47,935 bases of DNA from CAXTPV01 sp964249405 (GTDB lineage Bacteria > Pseudomonadota > Alphaproteobacteria > Acetobacterales > Acetobacteraceae): contig CAXUBX010000015.1 of assembly GCA_964249405.1 (NCBI GenBank), positions 1 through 47,935 on the forward strand. Reading direction: 5' to 3'. The position numbers and the translations under genes were made by a program. Under the pieces are notes generated by a model, which was not told where the DNA came from, searched no databases, and saw only the letters and a list, made by a program, of their open reading frames with translations. Below are positions 45,501 through 47,935 of this stretch, piece after piece (positions within the stretch are counted from its first letter, which is position 1; every line of letters begins with the position of its first letter).

Positions 45501-45735
45501 CCGCGCCGTGATGATGACGTCGGTCGCCTTCATCCTCAGCCTGATCCCGCTGGTGTTCGCGAACGGCGCCGCCGCGATCAGTCGGCGCGACGTCGGAACC
45601 CCGATCTTCGCCGGCATGATCGCCGCATCCGGCGTCGGCATCTTCGTGATCCCGATGCTCTACGTGACCTTCCAGCAGCTGCGCGAATGGAGCGGCAGGG
45701 TCGGGCGCCGAGGCTCCGGCGAGGCGAAGCACTGA
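42598..45735 (+). CDS. RND efflux pump, HAE1 family (AcrB/MexB type)
   Basis: A 1045-residue inner-membrane proton/drug antiporter. The start ISATFIDRPRLAVVIAIVIT is typical of HAE1. Proton-relay residues are present: Asp409 and Asp410 (GLVVDDAIVVVENVERVM) and Lys937 (LAAKNGILIVEFAKD). Two large periplasmic loops contain the porter and docking domains (PEEDQGGFFVLISLPDGAS; GVNISDVFTTLGATLGGIY). Length fits the family. It is expected to work as a trimer with the upstream adaptor and an outer-membrane channel encoded elsewhere. Substrates (antibiotics, solvents, bile-like compounds) are not predictable. Confidence 0.96.
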   Translation: MISATFIDRPRLAVVIAIVITLAGLVGLSRIPVAQFPDIVPPQVSVQATYPGASAAVVESSVAQPIEAQVVGVDKMIYMRSYSGNDGSYNLTVSFLLGTNPDINTVNVLNRVQTANPELPSEVQSEGITVQKRSSAILEFVNFYSPKRTHDVLFLANYMTINVIDEISRVTGVGQASLLSRQKYSMRIWFDINRLNNLGLAPSDIINAIAAQSTVAAIGRIGARPISQQQQYQLNVQTTGRLTSTKQFADIVLRANPDGSTLRIGDVAHVELGAQNLDSEARLNGAPSVPLAIYLAPGANALDTATAVNDRLAYLAHRFPKDVVYDVTYDSTSFVRDTVHEVIVTLGEAFILVVIVVFLFLGSIRATIIPTIAVPVSLIGAFGIMTSLGFSANTVSLLAMVVAIGLVVDDAIVVVENVERVMEENPELPPKDAAKLAMTQITAPIIAITLVLLSVFIPIAFIPGLSGQLFRQFAVTISSAMVISALNALTLSPAMCGVFLRHKGRPRGIMGRVLGGIERTRRGYASVVGRLVRVAVLGVVVIAVVGVGALGLSARLPTGFLPEEDQGGFFVLISLPDGASVPRTSATINRVAQMVAPLPGVKEVFQVIGYSIVDTVQESNVGFLFVRLKPFADRTTVASSAQALIGRIFALGQQVRTATVFPFNLPPIIGLSTSGGFEYELEGVEGQSYDDMNGVMQGLVAAANGDKRLARVFSTFTNSTPSLFLDIDRTKAQALGVNISDVFTTLGATLGGIYVNDFNLFGRVWQVNVQGEEQDRSAIQDLWRIYIRNSSGGTVPLRSIATLRIVTGPQVVTRYNNYRAITVQGSPAPGQSSGTSIAAMADISRRTLPPGYAYEWTGTAYQEQQAAGQTGAILGMSLLFAFLFLVGLYESWIIPIPVLLSVLVGVLGSFIGITLAGLSVDLYAQIGLVVLIALAAKNGILIVEFAKDRREEGASITDAAIQGAAMRFRAVMMTSVAFILSLIPLVFANGAAAISRRDVGTPIFAGMIAASGVGIFVIPMLYVTFQQLREWSGRVGRRGSGEAKH

Positions 45736-45737
45736 AG

Positions 45738-45769
45738 CGACACCCCCCGGCTCGCGCCGGAGGGTGTCG
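45738..45769. terminator. Bidirectional hairpin between efflux pump and Hint-protein genes
   Basis: CGACACCC (45738-45745), one mismatch, CCGGC (45747-45751), TCGC loop, GCCGG (45756-45760), mismatch, GGGTGTCG (45762-45769). The stem is 13 paired bases and fills most of the 57-bp gap between two convergent stop codons, which suits a terminator for both. No clear T-tract is present on either side. Confidence 0.7.
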
Positions 45770-45792
45770 ACCAGTGATCGTCCGTCGCGCGG

Positions 45793-46875
45793 TCAGGACG
45801 CGCGGCGGACCGTCTCCGGGGCCAGCGAGGCCAGGTGGCTCCGGATGGCGTCGAGCTTCTCGCCCCCGAGCACCATCTCGGCGCACACTGTCCCGATCCG
45901 CGCCGGTCCGGCCGAGAAGTCGGGGCGCAGCGTCACCAGCGAGGCATTGGCGAAGGTGTGGCGGTTGCCGGTGTCGAGATAGGTCTCCGCCGGCGTACCC
46001 TCGGCGAGCAGGAGATCGTGCGCGGCGAGTTCGACGTGGAAATACTCCACGCTCTCGACGGCATCCGGGCGGATCCGGGCACCGTCGACCAGAAGGCCCG
46101 CCGGAACCAGCACCCCGTCGAGGAACAGCGCGTGGTCGGGGCTCACCACCAGGTCGCGCCGCGGCAGACCGTCGCCGAGGGCGCCCGCGGTCACGCGGAT
46201 CGGGCGCTGCAGCTCCGGCTTCTCGGCGGCCTCGATGCGAACCCGCCGACGGCCGATCCAGACGATCTCCGCCTCGCCGCCGCGGGCGAGAACGAGGCGG
46301 TCGCCGACCTCGAGCGCCTCGACGGCACGCTCTCCTGCCGGTGTCGCGATGAGCGTGCCGCGGGCGAAGCAGGGCGGCTGGTACGGTTCGCCGTTGAAGA
46401 TCCCGGCATCGACGAGAAAGGAGACGCTGCCCAGTCCGTTCAGGTCGATCACCGCCTTAGCGTTCAGCACGATCGCGGCGGCGGCCGCGTTGCCGGAAGC
46501 GGTGTAGTAGTCAGCGAGATAGTCGAGCCCGGCATCCGCGGTGACCACGTCGGGCATCGGCGCGTTCGACAGCACGTACTCGGTTCCGTCGGAGAGGAAG
46601 CCGAAACCGGTCGGACCCTGGGCGAAGGTCTCCGAGTCGTCGAGGGTGAGCGGCACGCCGGCATTGTCGGTGAACGACAGCGACGAGCCGTTGAACGAGA
46701 CGTCGGCGTTGCTTGCGACCGCCACCAGGAGCGTGCTCGGGATCGCGAGACCGGATCCGTCGAGCAACGGCGCGATGGCATCGACCGCCTGCTGCACCGC
46801 GGGCGGCAGACCGCTGAACGGAACGCTCTGGTAGATGCTGATCCCGGAATAGGTTCCGGTTGTCGGGATGCTCAT
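45793..46875 (-). CDS. Hint-domain (Hint_2, hedgehog/intein-like) protein
   Basis: A 360-residue protein. Residues 1-165 form a low-complexity beta-type region rich in Ser, Gly, Asp and Ala that I do not recognise (SFNGSSLSFTDNAGVPLTLD). Cys169 starts a Hint_2 domain: CFARGTLIATPAGERAVEAL, VGDRLVLARGGEAEIVWIGR, VSPDHALFLDGVLVPAGLLV (His248) and YFHVELAAHDLLLAEGTPAE. Hint domains can catalyse self-cleavage at the Cys. Domains of this type with an N-terminal passenger are common in alphaproteobacteria and are usually predicted to be secreted, but no classical signal peptide is seen. A role in processing of the N-terminal part is inferred only. Confidence 0.88.
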   Translation of the reverse strand: MSIPTTGTYSGISIYQSVPFSGLPPAVQQAVDAIAPLLDGSGLAIPSTLLVAVASNADVSFNGSSLSFTDNAGVPLTLDDSETFAQGPTGFGFLSDGTEYVLSNAPMPDVVTADAGLDYLADYYTASGNAAAAAIVLNAKAVIDLNGLGSVSFLVDAGIFNGEPYQPPCFARGTLIATPAGERAVEALEVGDRLVLARGGEAEIVWIGRRRVRIEAAEKPELQRPIRVTAGALGDGLPRRDLVVSPDHALFLDGVLVPAGLLVDGARIRPDAVESVEYFHVELAAHDLLLAEGTPAETYLDTGNRHTFANASLVTLRPDFSAGPARIGTVCAEMVLGGEKLDAIRSHLASLAPETVRRAS

Positions 46876-46973
46876 TCGTCTCGTTCCAGTTGAGTGTGAT
46901 CAAACCTCAACATGAACGGCGCGCGTGCAGCAAGTAGAGACGCGGCGACGTTTCTACCACGAATGGAGAACCG

Positions 46974-47426
46974 TCACCCGTTCCGCGCGAGTTCCCGGGA
47001 GAGCGTCAGAAGCAGCTCGCGGGTCCGCCGGTTCGAGATCCGGCGGAACAGCTCGGCAAGCTGCACGCTTTCCTCGCTGGTCCGGATCGTATGCGCCACC
47101 GCCTCGTCCTGTCCCGCCGCCCGAGCGTCGGCTTCGGCGTCGGCGGCGAGCAGGGCGTCAATGCCCCGGAAGAACACCGCGGCCTCGACCCCGAGCGCGC
47201 GCCCGACCAGCCAGAGGCGCGAGGCGGTGAGCGCGTTCTCGCCCGTCTCGTATTTGGCGACCTGCTGGGACGCGACACCGGCGAGCTCGCCGAGGGCCGC
47301 CTGGGTCAGGCCGCGGGCCCGCCGGAGCTCCCGGAGCCGCGCGCCGATCAGGCGATCCGCAGCTTCCAGGAGCACGCCGTGCTCCGACCGGGTCCGCCCG
47401 GTCTTCCGGCCCGCCATCTCGCCCAT
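46974..47426 (-). CDS. XRE-family helix-turn-helix regulator
   Basis: A 150-residue cytoplasmic DNA-binding protein. The start is ATG 47426, with GGAGGT about 3 nt ahead; ATG 47417 is an alternative. Residues about 28-83 form the XRE HTH: GARLRELRRARGLTQAALGE, VASQQVAKYETGENAL, ASRLWLVGRALGV. The C-terminal half is helical (VQLAELFRRISNRRTRELLL) and probably dimerises. The frame is open further upstream but the extra part is the shadow of the sucC leader. It is divergent from sucC (172-bp spacer), so it may regulate sucC or itself. Confidence 0.9.
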   Translation of the reverse strand: MGEMAGRKTGRTRSEHGVLLEAADRLIGARLRELRRARGLTQAALGELAGVASQQVAKYETGENALTASRLWLVGRALGVEAAVFFRGIDALLAADAEADARAAGQDEAVAHTIRTSEESVQLAELFRRISNRRTRELLLTLSRELARNG

Positions 47427-47503
47427 GGCACCTCCGCCGCCCGCGTCTCCGTCGATCTGTTCTGAACGCGGTCCGATCCCCTGGCAAGCCGTCTGCCTTC
47501 GGC

Positions 47504-47532
47504 TTGACACCCCAGGGCGACGGACCGAAGAG
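47504..47532 (+). promoter_or_regulatory. Candidate promoter of sucC
   Basis: A perfect -35 box TTGACA (47504-47509) lies 90 bp before the sucC start in the XRE/sucC divergent spacer. The matching -10 position (47527-47532, GAAGAG) is poor, so only the -35 box is convincing. Confidence 0.35.
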
Positions 47533-47598
47533 CCTCCTTGCGCACCGCGCCAAATCCGGCGCCGCATCGCCGACGGGCAAACCCGGGGAGACCGGCCG

Positions 47599-47935
47599 TG
47601 AACATCCACGAATACCAGGCCAAGGAGCTGCTGAAGGGCTACGGCGTCGCCGTGCTCGACGGCCACGTGGCGACCACGCCGGACGCGGCCGAGCAGGCCG
47701 CCCGGCGCCTTCCCGGACCGGTGTTCGTGGTGAAGAGCCAGATCCATGCCGGTGGCCGCGGCGCCGGCCGCTTCGCCAACGACCCCGACGGCAAGGGCGG
47801 CGTCCGGCTCGCCCGCTCGTCCGACGAGGTGCGGATGGCGGCCGAGGCGATGCTTGGCCAGACGCTCGTGACCAAGCAGACCGGGCCGGCCGGCCGGGTC
47901 GTCCAGCGCCTCTACGTCGAGGCCGGCTGCGACAT
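47599..47935 (+). CDS. sucC: Succinyl-CoA ligase beta subunit, N-terminal part (cut by window edge)
   Basis: 112 codons from GTG 47599, with GGGGAG 7 nt ahead, running off the right edge. The ATP-grasp beginning NIHEYQAKELLKGYGVAVL, then VVKSQIHAGGRGAGRFAND, GGVRLARSSDEV and QTLVTKQTGPAGRVVQRLYV match SucC throughout. It is the ATP- or GDP-forming TCA-cycle enzyme that interconverts succinyl-CoA and succinate. A malate-CoA ligase (MtkA) paralogue cannot be excluded from this part alone. sucD should follow outside the window. Confidence 0.95.

Noticed and set aside
41247..46352. Very long open frame (1701 codons, + strand) over the efflux genes
   Set aside because: Its translation is Arg/Gly/Asp/His-rich without any domain; the overlapping frames encode clear AcrA- and AcrB-type proteins. 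It is a high-GC shadow. The 1483-codon minus frame (41281-45732) is rejected for the same reason.

Overview
The window is about 48 kb of very GC-rich, gene-dense DNA from an alphaproteobacterium. Acetobacteraceae or another Rhodospirillales group is the best guess. The reasons are the strong third-position GC bias, GTG and TTG starts with 4-bp start/stop overlaps, ccmAB placed divergently from acnA, a Hint_2-type protein, Ku-type NHEJ, and a TonB receptor of a type I associate with acetic acid bacteria. This placement is an inference. I see no rRNA, tRNA, CRISPR array, insertion sequence or phage gene.

Layout. 1-13364: a divergent peptide or amide uptake locus. Leftward are a GntR regulator, a creatininase-family amidohydrolase and an SDR dehydrogenase (cut by the left edge). 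Rightward is a tightly overlapping run: oligopeptide-type ABC importer (binding protein, two permeases, two ATPases), M32 carboxypeptidase, isoaspartyl-peptidase/asparaginase and a TonB-dependent receptor. 13463-15968: acyltransferase, small exported protein, Nudix hydrolase and a possible small ORF. 16009-20376: a leftward 'transketolase'-gap-pgk block in which the transketolase homologue has lost essentially all cofactor and catalytic residues. 20464-24108: a possible lipoprotein, a CPA1 antiporter, an M23 peptidase homologue with a broken metal motif, ccmB and ccmA. 24236-28935: acnA, then a PAS-GGDEF-EAL protein. 28978-32552: glycogen-debranching-type enzyme, then a LigD phosphoesterase fragment coupled to ku. 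32553-35444: a structured leader and ahcY, an AT-richer spacer, and three small genes (unknown, Gly/Tyr-rich exported, SWIB). 35474-41120: treZ-treY plus an idonate-5-dehydrogenase-like gene. 41299-45735: RND efflux adaptor and pump behind a TetR-type palindrome. 45793-47935: Hint-domain protein, XRE regulator and the start of sucC.

How genes work together. The left third looks like one substrate route: outer-membrane receptor, periplasmic binding protein, ABC importer, then cytoplasmic peptidases, with a GntR repressor between the two arms. Central carbon (gap, pgk, acnA, sucC) is spread through the window. TreZ and TreY make trehalose from maltodextrin, and the debranching-type enzyme may feed them.

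The strongest oddities are the transketolase pseudoenzyme, the truncated LigD domain translationally coupled to Ku, the HLFF-type M23 homologue inside the ccmAB operon, and the unexplained RNA structure ahead of ahcY. Family calls rest on motifs read by eye; no database search was run.
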